64,000 nt of DNA from an uncultured Propionibacteriaceae bacterium (GTDB lineage: Bacteria > Actinomycetota > Actinomycetes > Propionibacteriales > Propionibacteriaceae): assembly GCA_945911015.1 (NCBI GenBank), contig CAMDZW010000020.1, forward strand, positions 1 to 64,000. Direction: 5' to 3'. A program made the translations under genes and the position numbers. The notes under the pieces were generated by a model, which searched no databases, was not told the DNA's origin, and was given only the letters and a program-made list of their open reading frames with translations. Positions 43,260 to 51,879 of this stretch are shown here, one piece after another. Within the stretch, counting starts at the first letter, position 1, and each line of letters begins with the position of its first letter.

Positions 43260-44732
43260 ATGATCGAGGATGACGACCGTGGAAGGGCAGCCGACGATGG
43301 CGCCTCGCCGGTTGCCCGTGTCCTCGCCCTTGTTGATTCGACCCGCCGGATGAGCAAGCCGGAGGATGTGACCCCCGACCGGGTGGATCAGTGGCGCCAG
43401 ACCCTGAGCGCTGGTGAGCTGCCGACCGACGACGCGGCACGGATCGACACCTTGCGGGCCTTGGAAGTTTTGGTTGCTGCAGCGCAGTCGGCCCAAGCTC
43501 GGATCAGCGCCGACTTCGATCGCTCGCAGCGTGCCCAGCAGGCCGAAGCAGGCGTGGCGAAGCGGCTGCAGGGGCGGGGGATTGCTGCGCAGATCGCGGG
43601 AGCCTATCGGGTGTCACCGCACCGCGGTGAGCGACTGCTCTGCTTGGCCGTAGTCCTCGATCGGGAGCTGCCTCACACTGCCCAGGCCTTCCGGCACGGA
43701 CGGATCAGCCAGTGGCGAGCAACGATCATTGCCCGGGGCACGGCCGTGCTGAGTCGTGAGGACCGGGCCGCGGTCGACCGTGAGATCGGCGCCGCCGCCG
43801 CCGACCTGGAGTCACTGGGGGATCGGGAGCTTGCTGCTCGAGTGGCCGCTGCCGCCGTGCGCCATGACCCGGCATCGGCGGTCAAACGTCGCCGCAAGGC
43901 CGAGGCTGATCGGCGCGTGACGATCCGGCCCGCGCCGGACACCATGGCCCAGCTGAGCGCGTTGTTGCCGGTCAAGGACGGTGTCGCTGTCCATGCTCGG
44001 CTGCGGATCGCCGCTGACCGGGCGAAGGCTGCTGGTGATCCACGAAGCCGCGACCAGATCATGGCCGACACGTTCACCGACCTGATCCTGGGGCGGATCA
44101 CAGCCGACCCGAGCAGCGCTTCTTCTGGACTCAGCCGTTACCAGAGCTGGGCCGAGGCGGACCTGGATCGGGAGCAGCCCAAGCCGCAGCGGAGCGATGA
44201 CCCGGTCCGGGTCGAGCTCAACCTGCTGATGTCATCGGACCAGCTGTTCGGGACCGATGACTCTCCGGTCCTGCTGGAGGGTTTCGGCCCGATCGATGCG
44301 GAACTCGCTCGAGAACTTGCCCGTGGCGACCAGGTCTGGCTGCGCCGATGCTTCACCCAGCCCGACACCGGGCAACTGGTCGACCTGGAGTCGCGGGCGC
44401 GCAGGTTTCCGGCTGGACTGCAGCAGCTGATTCGACTTCGAGACCGGACTTGTCGGACACCGTGGTGTGATGCCCCGATCCGTCACATCGATCACATCAG
44501 ACCCCGCGACAACGGGGGATCGACCAGCCTCGACAACGGCCAAGGCCTGTGCGAAGCCTGCAACCATGCCAAACAGGCGCCGGGCTGGCGTCAGACCCCC
44601 AGAGGCCCGGCCAGAAGTCCGGTTGTGGTCACCGAAACTCCGACCGGCCATCAGCTGGTCAGCAGACCACCACTGCCAGGCTGGCCGAAACCTGCCGTGG
44701 TTGAGATCGACCTGGTCTGGCACGCTGCGTGA
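43260..44732 (+). CDS. DUF222 and HNH endonuclease domain protein
   Basis: A 490-residue protein of the very common actinobacterial DUF222-HNH family: N-terminal helical DUF222 region (to about residue 330), then an HNH nuclease with CRTPWCDAPIRHIDHIRP, NGGSTSLDNGQGLCEACNHAK (zinc cysteines plus catalytic His). Family members occur in many copies in these genomes and are suspected mobile or defence-related nucleases; function unproven. Its stop lies 5 bp from the convergent fadB stop. Confidence 0.92.
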   Translation: MIEDDDRGRAADDGASPVARVLALVDSTRRMSKPEDVTPDRVDQWRQTLSAGELPTDDAARIDTLRALEVLVAAAQSAQARISADFDRSQRAQQAEAGVAKRLQGRGIAAQIAGAYRVSPHRGERLLCLAVVLDRELPHTAQAFRHGRISQWRATIIARGTAVLSREDRAAVDREIGAAAADLESLGDRELAARVAAAAVRHDPASAVKRRRKAEADRRVTIRPAPDTMAQLSALLPVKDGVAVHARLRIAADRAKAAGDPRSRDQIMADTFTDLILGRITADPSSASSGLSRYQSWAEADLDREQPKPQRSDDPVRVELNLLMSSDQLFGTDDSPVLLEGFGPIDAELARELARGDQVWLRRCFTQPDTGQLVDLESRARRFPAGLQQLIRLRDRTCRTPWCDAPIRHIDHIRPRDNGGSTSLDNGQGLCEACNHAKQAPGWRQTPRGPARSPVVVTETPTGHQLVSRPPLPGWPKPAVVEIDLVWHAA

Positions 44733-44737
44733 CGCCG

Positions 44738-46867
44738 TCACGGCAGCGTGGCGACGCCCTTCGGCAGGAACCGCTGCCCGAGCACCCGTTCGGTCACGCC
44801 GCTGCGGTCCAAGAAGGGCGTGATCCCACCCAGGTGGAACGGCCAACCAGCCCCCAGGATCAGGCACAGGTCGATGTCCATCGGAGCGGCGACCACACCT
44901 TCGGCCAGCATCAGGCCGATCTCCTCGGCCAAGGCGTTCAGGACCCGGTCCCGCAGCTGCTCCTCGGTGATCGCTTGGTCACCGATGGTGAACGTGGCAG
45001 CGGTCTCCTCGGTCAGGGTCGCGGTGCCTTCCATGCTCCAATCGACCAGGCCGGGACGGCCCGCCTCGACGGCTGTCTTCAGGTTCGGTGACACCCAGAA
45101 TCGGTCGCCGAAGGCATCATGGAGGGTCTCGGCGACATGGAGTGCGGTGGCCGGGCCGACCAGCTGCAGCAGGATGAACGGACTCATCGGCAGGCCGAGC
45201 GGTTTGAGCGCGCGATCAGCGACCTCCACCGGTGTGCCTTGGTCGACGGCTCGGGTGATCTCCGACATCAGGCGGATCAGGATGCGGTTGACGACGAAGC
45301 CGGGCGCATCAGCCACCAGCACCGAGTTCTTGCGCAGGTCCTTCGACACGGCGAAGGCGGTCGCCACCGTCGCATCATCGGTCTGCTCGCCTCGGATGAT
45401 CTCCAACAGCGGCAGCACCGCGACCGGGTTGAAGAAATGGAACCCGACGACCCGCTCAGGATGCGCCAGGCCAGACGCCATGGCTGTGATCGACAGTGAG
45501 GACGTGTTCGTCGCCAGTACACACTCCGCCGACACGATCTTCTCCAGATCGGCGAAGACCTGCTGCTTGACGGTCAGCTCCTCGAAGACAGCTTCGATGA
45601 CGAAGTCGCAGTCGGCGAACTCGCTCTGATCGGTTGTCCCGGTGACCAACGCCTTGTAACGGTTGGCCTTGTCCGGGTTGATCCGTCCCTTGGCGAGCAA
45701 CTTGTCGATGTCGGCCTGGACCTGACTGACGCCCTTGGCGGCCCGCTCGGCGTCAAGATCACTCATCACGACCGGCACCTCGAGACGGCGGGCAAACAGG
45801 ACCGCCAGCTGGGAGGCCATCAGCCCGGCACCGACGATGCCGACCTTGGTCACCTTGCGGGCCAAGTCCTTGTCCGGTGTGCCGGCGGGACGCTTGGCCC
45901 GCTTCTGCACCAGATCGAAGGCGTACAGTCCCGAGCGAAGTTCCTGACTCATGATCAGCTCGGACAGTGCGGCGTCCTCGGCGTCGTAGGCAGTCTCCAG
46001 ATCGGAGTCCTTCGCTGCTCGGATCAGGTCGAGGGCACGGTACGGGGCAGGTGCGGCCCCGGCGAGCTGCTCGTCGACCATCTCCTTGGCCATGTCGACC
46101 GCCATGTCCCACTGGGCCGGGTCCGGCTCGGCACGGTCAACTGTGACCTGACCGCTGATCACCTTCGCGGCCCAGTCGATCGATCGCTCGAGGAAGTCGG
46201 CAGGTTCGAAGATGGCGTCGGCGATGCCCAGCTCGAAGACCTGCGGCCCAGTCAGCATGCGGTTGTTGTTGAGGGGGTTCTCGATGATGACCTTGAGTGC
46301 GTTCGGCACCCCGATCAGCCGCGGCAGCAGATAGGCGCCACCCCAACCGGGCACCAGACCGAGGAAACACTCGGGCAGCGCGATGCCGGCGGCGCCAGCG
46401 CTGACCGTACGGTATTGGCAGTTGAGGTTGACTTCGAGACCACCGCCCAGCGCCAACCCGTTGATGAAGGCGAAGGTCGGCACCGACGAGCGATGCAGCT
46501 TGGCGAACACGCCGTGACCGATCCGGGCGATGGCCCGGGCATCGTCGACATCGGTCAGTTTCGCGACCTGGGACAGATCGGCGCCGGCGGCCAGGATGAA
46601 CGGCTTGCCGGTGACGGCGATCGCAGCGATGTCGGTCCGGGCCTGAGCGGCGTCGATGGCCGCATTGAGCTCACCAAGGCTGCGCGGACCGAAGGTGTTG
46701 GGTCGCTTGTGATCCAGCCCGTTGTCCAGACTGATCAACACCATCGTGCCGGCTCCGTAGGGGAGGGTGATGTCGCGGGAGAGTGCCTTGGTGACCACTT
46801 CGACCTCGGTCAGGGCTGAGGCGCGGGCGATCAGATCGGTCAACTCGGATCCGGTGGCGATGCTCAC
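44738..46867 (-). CDS. fadB: Fatty-acid oxidation complex alpha subunit (enoyl-CoA hydratase / 3-hydroxyacyl-CoA dehydrogenase)
   Basis: Bifunctional beta-oxidation enzyme of 709 residues. N-terminal crotonase domain: KPFILAAGADLSQ (oxyanion hole), GGGLEVNLNC and ALPECFLGLVPGWGGAYLLP with the catalytic glutamates. C-terminal dehydrogenase: KVGIVGAGLMASQLAVLFARR (NAD site) and VVGFHFFNPVAVLPLLEI with the catalytic His. GTG 46867 overlaps the fadA stop (GTGA), giving a 1:1 coupled operon. Confidence 0.95.
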   Translation of the reverse strand: MSIATGSELTDLIARASALTEVEVVTKALSRDITLPYGAGTMVLISLDNGLDHKRPNTFGPRSLGELNAAIDAAQARTDIAAIAVTGKPFILAAGADLSQVAKLTDVDDARAIARIGHGVFAKLHRSSVPTFAFINGLALGGGLEVNLNCQYRTVSAGAAGIALPECFLGLVPGWGGAYLLPRLIGVPNALKVIIENPLNNNRMLTGPQVFELGIADAIFEPADFLERSIDWAAKVISGQVTVDRAEPDPAQWDMAVDMAKEMVDEQLAGAAPAPYRALDLIRAAKDSDLETAYDAEDAALSELIMSQELRSGLYAFDLVQKRAKRPAGTPDKDLARKVTKVGIVGAGLMASQLAVLFARRLEVPVVMSDLDAERAAKGVSQVQADIDKLLAKGRINPDKANRYKALVTGTTDQSEFADCDFVIEAVFEELTVKQQVFADLEKIVSAECVLATNTSSLSITAMASGLAHPERVVGFHFFNPVAVLPLLEIIRGEQTDDATVATAFAVSKDLRKNSVLVADAPGFVVNRILIRLMSEITRAVDQGTPVEVADRALKPLGLPMSPFILLQLVGPATALHVAETLHDAFGDRFWVSPNLKTAVEAGRPGLVDWSMEGTATLTEETAATFTIGDQAITEEQLRDRVLNALAEEIGLMLAEGVVAAPMDIDLCLILGAGWPFHLGGITPFLDRSGVTERVLGQRFLPKGVATLP

Positions 46868-48063
46868 TTCTCGTTCTCCTTCGCGTGGTTCGGGTTCTCC
46901 CAGATGACGGTGCCGCCCATCCCGAGCCCGATGCACATGGTGGTGATGCCGTACCGGATCTGTGGGTTGTCGCGGAAGGTGCGGGCCAACTGGATCATCA
47001 GTCGGACCCCAGAACTGGCGAGTGGATGTCCCAGAGCGATGGCGCCGCCGTACGGATTGACCTTGGGGTCGTCCTGGTCGATGCCGAAGTGGTCAAGGAA
47101 GGCCAGCACCTGGACGGCGAAGGCTTCATTGATCTCGAAGGCGCCGATGTCGTCGATGCTCAGCCCGGCGCGGTGCAGGGCCTTCTCGGTGGCCGGCACC
47201 GGGCCGACGCCCATCACTGATGGGTCGACACCGGCGAAGGCGAAGCCCACCATGCGCATGGCCGGCGCGATGCCGAGTTCGGCGGCGGTGTCAGCCCCGG
47301 CGATCAGGCAGGCGGTGGCGCCGTCGTTGAGTCCAGCAGAGTTGCCCGCCGTGACTCGGCCGTGCGGACGGAACGGGGTCTTCAAACCGGCCAGCGCTTC
47401 CATGGTCGTGTCGGGGCGTGGCGGTTCGTCAGCAGTGGCCAGGCCCCAGCCGTGTTCGGCCGAGCGGGTAGCGACTGGGACGAGGGATTCGGTGAGGATG
47501 CCGTCGGTGTAGGCCTGGGCGACTCGCTGCTGGCTGAGGACGGCGAATCGGTCGGCCCGCTCCTTGGTGATCTCGGGGAACCGGTCGTGGAGGTTCTCCG
47601 CGGTTGATCCCATCACCAGTGAGGACGGGTCGACCAGTTTCTCGGCGAGGAACCGTGGATTCGGGTCGGCGCCTTCGCCCATGGGGTGGTGGGTCATGTG
47701 TTCGACGCCGCCAGCGATGGCGATGTCGTACGCGCCGAAGCCAATGCCTGACGCGGTGGTGGTCACTGCGGTCATCGCTCCGGCACACATCCGGTCGATG
47801 GCGAAGCCGGGCACGGACGAGGGGAGGCCGGACAACAATGCCGTGGTGCGGCCGATCGTCAGTCCCTGGTCGCCGGTCTGGGTGGTGGCAGCGATCGCCA
47901 CCTCATCGACGCGCTCCGGTGGTATCTCAGGATGCCGTCGGAGCAGCTCGCGGATGCAGTTGACGACCAGGTCGTCTGCTCGCGTCTCGGCGTAGAGCGA
48001 ACCCGCCTTGCCAAAGGGGGTGCGCACACCGTCGAGGAAGACCACGTCACGGGAGTCAGCCAT
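46864..48063 (-). CDS. fadA: Acetyl-CoA acyltransferase (3-ketoacyl-CoA thiolase)
   Basis: Thiolase of 399 residues completing beta-oxidation with FadB. Motifs: FAIDRMCAGAMTAVTTTASG (nucleophile Cys), NEAFAVQVLAF, GGAIALGHPLASSGVR (His) and TTMCIGLGMGGTVIWEN (second Cys). The ATG at 48063 lies 6 nt after TAATAT, so it is probably leaderless. A TTACTC/GAGTAA palindrome sits inside the promoter. Confidence 0.97.
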   Translation of the reverse strand: MADSRDVVFLDGVRTPFGKAGSLYAETRADDLVVNCIRELLRRHPEIPPERVDEVAIAATTQTGDQGLTIGRTTALLSGLPSSVPGFAIDRMCAGAMTAVTTTASGIGFGAYDIAIAGGVEHMTHHPMGEGADPNPRFLAEKLVDPSSLVMGSTAENLHDRFPEITKERADRFAVLSQQRVAQAYTDGILTESLVPVATRSAEHGWGLATADEPPRPDTTMEALAGLKTPFRPHGRVTAGNSAGLNDGATACLIAGADTAAELGIAPAMRMVGFAFAGVDPSVMGVGPVPATEKALHRAGLSIDDIGAFEINEAFAVQVLAFLDHFGIDQDDPKVNPYGGAIALGHPLASSGVRLMIQLARTFRDNPQIRYGITTMCIGLGMGGTVIWENPNHAKENEK

Positions 48064-48069
48064 GCCTTC

Positions 48070-48099
48070 ATATTACTCACGAGTAACTGTGTCGCACAA
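48070..48099 (-). promoter_or_regulatory. fadAB promoter with embedded TTACTC-GT-GAGTAA operator
   Basis: On the minus strand: TTGTGC (48094-48099), 18 bp, TAATAT (48070-48075). A perfect inverted repeat, TTACTC, 2 bp, GAGTAA (48073-48086), overlaps the -10 box and spacer, as expected for a repressor. Its core matches 10 of 12 bases with the palindrome in the promoter of the TetR gene at 28 kb. Confidence 0.6.
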
Positions 48100-48123
48100 G
48101 GGGTCTGCGCAGGTCATCATCAG

Positions 48124-48570
48124 TCAGACCCGTACGGGCACGTTCCGCCAGTCGTCAACGATCTCCACATGGGCACGAAGGCCGAGTGCCTCCTGCACGG
48201 CGGTCTGGAACAGATGCTTGTCATGCTCGCTGATCCGCCAGTCGTGAGGGTAGAACGTCAACAGCATCGCATGTTCATCCTCGAGGTATCTGATGCCGCA
48301 GCAATCGTAGCCGGCAGCCGAACGTTCCAGCGTTGGTAGGACGGCCTCCATGGCCATCAGGCCGGCGCGGACGCAGTCACTTCGGCGTTCGAGCGGGATC
48401 GGGACTGGTTGGCGGCAGTCCATGGAGGTCGGTTCGGTGGTCGGCAGCGGCGCATCCGGCAGGGCCTGCACATCCTCGGGGCCGCGGGCGCAGGCTGTCA
48501 GGAGGAGCGCCATAACGACAAGGATGGGTAGCGTCCGTCGAGCCCGTTTCAGGTCAGCTGGTCTTGACAT
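48124..48570 (-). CDS. Putative lipoprotein, function unknown
   Basis: A 148-residue secreted lipoprotein: basic start (SRPADLKRARR), hydrophobic core LPILVVMALLL, lipobox LTAC with the acylated Cys. The mature part has four further cysteines (DCRQP, SDCVRAG, YDCCGI) that could form disulfides. ATG 48570 has GGAG seven bases upstream. No recognised domain. Confidence 0.72.
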   Translation of the reverse strand: MSRPADLKRARRTLPILVVMALLLTACARGPEDVQALPDAPLPTTEPTSMDCRQPVPIPLERRSDCVRAGLMAMEAVLPTLERSAAGYDCCGIRYLEDEHAMLLTFYPHDWRISEHDKHLFQTAVQEALGLRAHVEIVDDWRNVPVRV

Positions 48571-48793
48571 GGGCCACTCCAGGGATGTTGAGCACGCTGA
48601 CCAAGGAGGTGAAGACTGAGCCGACTTCGCCTGTGCGCAACCATTGGCCCGTGGTGATGCCGTAGCCCGTGGTCGCCCGCGTACCATGGTCCACCCGAGG
48701 TCGGCCGCGACCGTCGGGGCGTCCATGTCGGTGATCTTTCCGAACTTGTAGGGACCGCTGCCCGGCTGACGACTCTACGTGCAAGATTCGCAT
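48554..48793 (-). pseudogene. Possible frameshifted gene remnant
   Basis: Minus-strand text reads as protein in two frames: KFGKITDMDAPTVAADLGW (about 48755-48700) in one, and FTSLVSVLNIPGVAHVKTS ending at a TGA (48554-48556) in another, joined by an apparent frameshift near 48685. The C-terminal piece vaguely recalls phage baseplate/tail proteins. The neighbouring lipoprotein start overlaps its end. Confidence 0.25.
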
Positions 48794-48909
48794 CTTTGCT
48801 TCTTCTCGATTCAGTAGGAATCAAGGAATGCTAACTATAAATCAGGTATGAATCAAGGTTCTTCGTCACTTCTGATCACTCGGGCGACCGGGCCACCTGG
48901 CCCCGCGCG
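48794..48909. other. AT-rich intergenic stretch without a visible gene
   Basis: Together with the possible remnant at 48554-48793 this forms the longest gene-poor stretch (about 340 bp). It is notably AT-rich (for example AATGCTAACTATAAATCAGG near 48828) with GAATCAAGG occurring twice (48820-48828 and 48851-48859). I see no convincing promoter, RNA or terminator. Confidence 0.5.
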
Positions 48910-50151
48910 TCAGAGCAGACGGGCCAGCGGCCCGGCCAGCAGTTCACGCTGCCACTGCCGGGCGCCGTGCTCGGCCAGGAAGGCGTCGACGGTCTCGTCG
49001 CTGACCTGCTTGGGCGGTTGCCACGCGAGCCGGCGCAAGGTGTCGGGGGTGAGGAGGTTCTCCGGAGGGACGGAGAGATCCTCTGACAGTTGCTGGACAT
49101 GAGCCTTCGTACGGTCCAGACGTGCGGCAGCCTCGGGGTGACGCCTGGGCCACGACTTCGGTTGTGGCGGGCCATCGTGGCGACGTTGCAGCCGAGGGAG
49201 ATCCTTCTCCGACGCCGAGAACGCCCGATCCAGCGCAGCCAGCCAGTTGCTCTCGAAACGGCGGGCCTGACGGCGTTGGAAGCCGGACAATCCCCGCAGA
49301 GAGTCGCGGTCGGCCGTACGGAGGGCGAGGGCTGCTTCGCTGATTGCCTTGTCGGGCAGGATCTTGCCTGGTGATCGGTCGAGCTCGCGGGCGAGTGCAT
49401 CACGAGCAGTCCACAGCTCACGGACCACATTCATTGCGCGCGCCGTGCGGACCTGGTGCATCCCCGACGTACGGCGCCACGGTTCGACCTTCTCAGGCGT
49501 TGGATCCGTGGCGTGCTCGACCAGATGAGCAAACTCCTGCCGGGCCCATTCGGACTTGCCGCTCTCCTCGAGCTGGAGTGCCAGCACGTCGCGCAATTCG
49601 CTGAGCAGCTCGACATCCAGCGCGGCATAAGCGGTCCAGCTGTCCGGCAGTGGCCGGGTCGACCAATCGGCAGCCGAATGCTCCTTCAACAGCTGGACGC
49701 CGAGCAGTTCCTCGGTGAGCGTGCCCAGCGACACTCGCGGATAGCCCAGCAGACGACCGGCCAGCTCGGTGTCGAACAACTGGGTCGGGGCCAAGCCGAC
49801 CTGGGTCAGGCAGGGCAGGTCCTGGCTGGCGGCGTGAAGGATCCACTCACCCTTCAGCCCGGTCATCAGTGGGGACAGATCAGCCTCGGCATTGCCCACG
49901 CGGAACGGGATCGGGTCGACCAAGAAGGTCGGGGCACCGTCGCGACGCAGCTGGATCAGATAAGCGCGGGTCGAATAGCGGAAACCGTGGGCCCGTTCGG
50001 CATCGACGCTCACCGGGCCACTGCCAGCGGCAAGCGTTGCAGCACACTGGGCGAGCCCTTCGGCGGTGGTGACAAGGTCGGCCACCTGCCCGGCGGGTTC
50101 GGTGAGCAGCCGCACCTCGGGTACGGGGGAGGAGTCGGGCGCAGAGATCAC
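48910..50151 (-). CDS. rnd: Ribonuclease D-like 3'-5' exonuclease with HRDC domain (Rv2681 type)
   Basis: A 413-residue DEDD-family RNA 3' exonuclease for RNA processing. DEDD residues in VSVDAERAHGFRYS, ILHAASQDLPCL, FDTELAGRLLGY and the YAALDVELL motif, followed by one or two HRDC domains (ARDALARELDRSPGKILPDKA). GTG 50151 overlaps the DUF3000 stop (GTGA); longer starts would run deep into that gene. Same order as M. tuberculosis Rv2680-Rv2681. Confidence 0.92.
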   Translation of the reverse strand: MISAPDSSPVPEVRLLTEPAGQVADLVTTAEGLAQCAATLAAGSGPVSVDAERAHGFRYSTRAYLIQLRRDGAPTFLVDPIPFRVGNAEADLSPLMTGLKGEWILHAASQDLPCLTQVGLAPTQLFDTELAGRLLGYPRVSLGTLTEELLGVQLLKEHSAADWSTRPLPDSWTAYAALDVELLSELRDVLALQLEESGKSEWARQEFAHLVEHATDPTPEKVEPWRRTSGMHQVRTARAMNVVRELWTARDALARELDRSPGKILPDKAISEAALALRTADRDSLRGLSGFQRRQARRFESNWLAALDRAFSASEKDLPRLQRRHDGPPQPKSWPRRHPEAAARLDRTKAHVQQLSEDLSVPPENLLTPDTLRRLAWQPPKQVSDETVDAFLAEHGARQWQRELLAGPLARLL

Positions 50152-50765
50152 CGCCGCCGCGACCCCGAGCTTCGACGGGGGGCGATCGGCACCACGCCGG
50201 TCGGCAGTGGGGGCAACCCGGCGACCGTGCACAACAGATCGCCCCATGCTTCCAAGTGTGCGGCAAAGCCACTGCCATCGGGTTCGAGCTCGGGCGTCCA
50301 GGATGCCCGGATCTCGACTTCGGCGCGCCGTGGCTCGTCAGCCATCCCGCCGAATGACTCCGAGGCCACCGCTGTCACGGTGCCGCTCGGCTCGATGAAG
50401 TGGGCTTGATGGTTCTCCAAGGACTCGGTCAGCCAGGACCAGCCAACCCCGGGTAGGAGAGGATCGGTCACCATTTCGGGATCGACCTCGGCCCGGGCAA
50501 AGGTGACGCAGCGAAAGATCCCGTCCCATGCAGGGTTGCCGGCCGGATCGTGCAGCAGCACCAGACGGCCGTTGCCGACATCGTCGCCGGAGACCGTGAC
50601 ATCAGCGCTCAGGGCAGTGGAGAAGGGCGCGATCCGCTGCGGTGCCGGCATCTCTTCGATGCTCAGCTCGGGGCGCCACATGGCGGTCTGCAGCGCTGCC
50701 ACGGCTCGCTCGAAGGGGAGCGGTCGGGTGGCATCGTCAGCAGGAGGTCTCTTCGTGGCGCCCAC
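50148..50765 (-). CDS. DUF3000 family protein (Rv2680 type)
   Basis: A 205-residue soluble protein of a conserved actinobacterial family (RPLPFERAVAALQTAMWRPEL, RLVLLHDPAGNPAWDG, GWSWLTESLENHQA). GTG 50765 is chosen because TATGGT (50773-50778 on the minus strand) ends 7 nt upstream, consistent with leaderless transcription; ATG 50777 is an alternative. It diverges from hemE by about 65 bp. Function unknown. Confidence 0.87.
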   Translation of the reverse strand: MGATKRPPADDATRPLPFERAVAALQTAMWRPELSIEEMPAPQRIAPFSTALSADVTVSGDDVGNGRLVLLHDPAGNPAWDGIFRCVTFARAEVDPEMVTDPLLPGVGWSWLTESLENHQAHFIEPSGTVTAVASESFGGMADEPRRAEVEIRASWTPELEPDGSGFAAHLEAWGDLLCTVAGLPPLPTGVVPIAPRRSSGSRRR

Positions 50766-50829
50766 GCATACGACCATATGCGGCCACACCGGCTGAACCG
50801 GGCAAGGCGCGCCGTGAAAGGATCGCCCC

Positions 50830-51879
50830 GTGACATCACAAGTCGAGACCGCGCCCTTGTTGGCGGCCGCGGCAGGGGAGATGGGGGACCGGGTTCCGGT
50901 CTGGTTCATGCGTCAGGCCGGGCGTTCGCTGCCCGAGTACCACGCACTGCGGGAGGGCATCGCGATGCTTGACTCCTGCCAACGGCCTGAGCTGGTGACC
51001 GAGATCACGCTCCAGCCGGTCCGTCGGCACGGGGTGGACGCGGCCATCCTGTTCAGCGACATCATGGTGCCGCTGCTGGCCGTCGGCGTCGATCTCGACA
51101 TCGTCGCCGGTGTCGGTCCGGTCGTGGCCCAGCCGATCCGTACCGCCGATGACCTCAAACAGCTGCGTCCGCTGACCGCCGACGATGTCCCGTACGTGAC
51201 CGAGTCGGTCCGTGCGCTGGTCGCTGAGCTCGGACAGACCCCACTGATCGGTTTCGCCGGCGCACCCTTCACCCTCGCCAGCTACCTGATCGAAGGCGGA
51301 CCGAGCAAGAACTACGCACGGACGAAGGCCCTGATGGTCGGCCAGCCCGAGCTGTGGCAGGAACTGTGCAGTCGACTTGCCGTGATCTCGGCCGCCTTCC
51401 TCCGAGTCCAGATCGATGCCGGCGCTCGTGCCGTGCAGCTCTTCGACTCCTGGGCCGGTGCCCTGTCCGTGGCCGACTACCGTGCGCTGGTGCTGCCGCA
51501 CTCGAGGGCCGTGCTGTCGCAGGTCACCGATGTGCCCCGCATCCATTTCGGGGTCGGCACCGGCGAGCTGCTGCCCGACATGGCTTCGATCACCGACGTG
51601 ATCGGCGTCGACTGGCGGATTGAGCTCGCTGAGGCGTCACGGCGCGTCGGCGGCACCCATCCGGTCCAGGGCAACCTCGACCCCGCGCTGCTCGGCGCGC
51701 CCTGGGACGTCCTGGCCGACCGGATCCGCGCCATCATCCGCTCCGGAGCAGCAGCACCGGGCCACATCTTCAACCTCGGCCACGGTGTTCCACCGGACAC
51801 CGACCCGACCGTGTTGACCCGGATCGTGGAGCTGGTTCACGCCGAGGGGGCTGAGCTGCGCGCCGAGGCCACCTCGTGA
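50830..51879 (+). CDS. hemE: Uroporphyrinogen decarboxylase
   Basis: Converts uroporphyrinogen III to coproporphyrinogen III in heme synthesis. 349 residues. Signature [15 protein letters not shown] with the substrate-binding arginines, [32 protein letters not shown], and QGNLDPALL near the end. GTG 50830 has AAAGGA seven bases upstream. Overlaps hemY by 4 bp (GTGA). Confidence 0.98.
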   Translation: MTSQVETAPLLAAAAGEMGDRVPVWFMRQAGRSLPEYHALREGIAMLDSCQRPELVTEITLQPVRRHGVDAAILFSDIMVPLLAVGVDLDIVAGVGPVVAQPIRTADDLKQLRPLTADDVPYVTESVRALVAELGQTPLIGFAGAPFTLASYLIEGGPSKNYARTKALMVGQPELWQELCSRLAVISAAFLRVQIDAGARAVQLFDSWAGALSVADYRALVLPHSRAVLSQVTDVPRIHFGVGTGELLPDMASITDVIGVDWRIELAEASRRVGGTHPVQGNLDPALLGAPWDVLADRIRAIIRSGAAAPGHIFNLGHGVPPDTDPTVLTRIVELVHAEGAELRAEATS

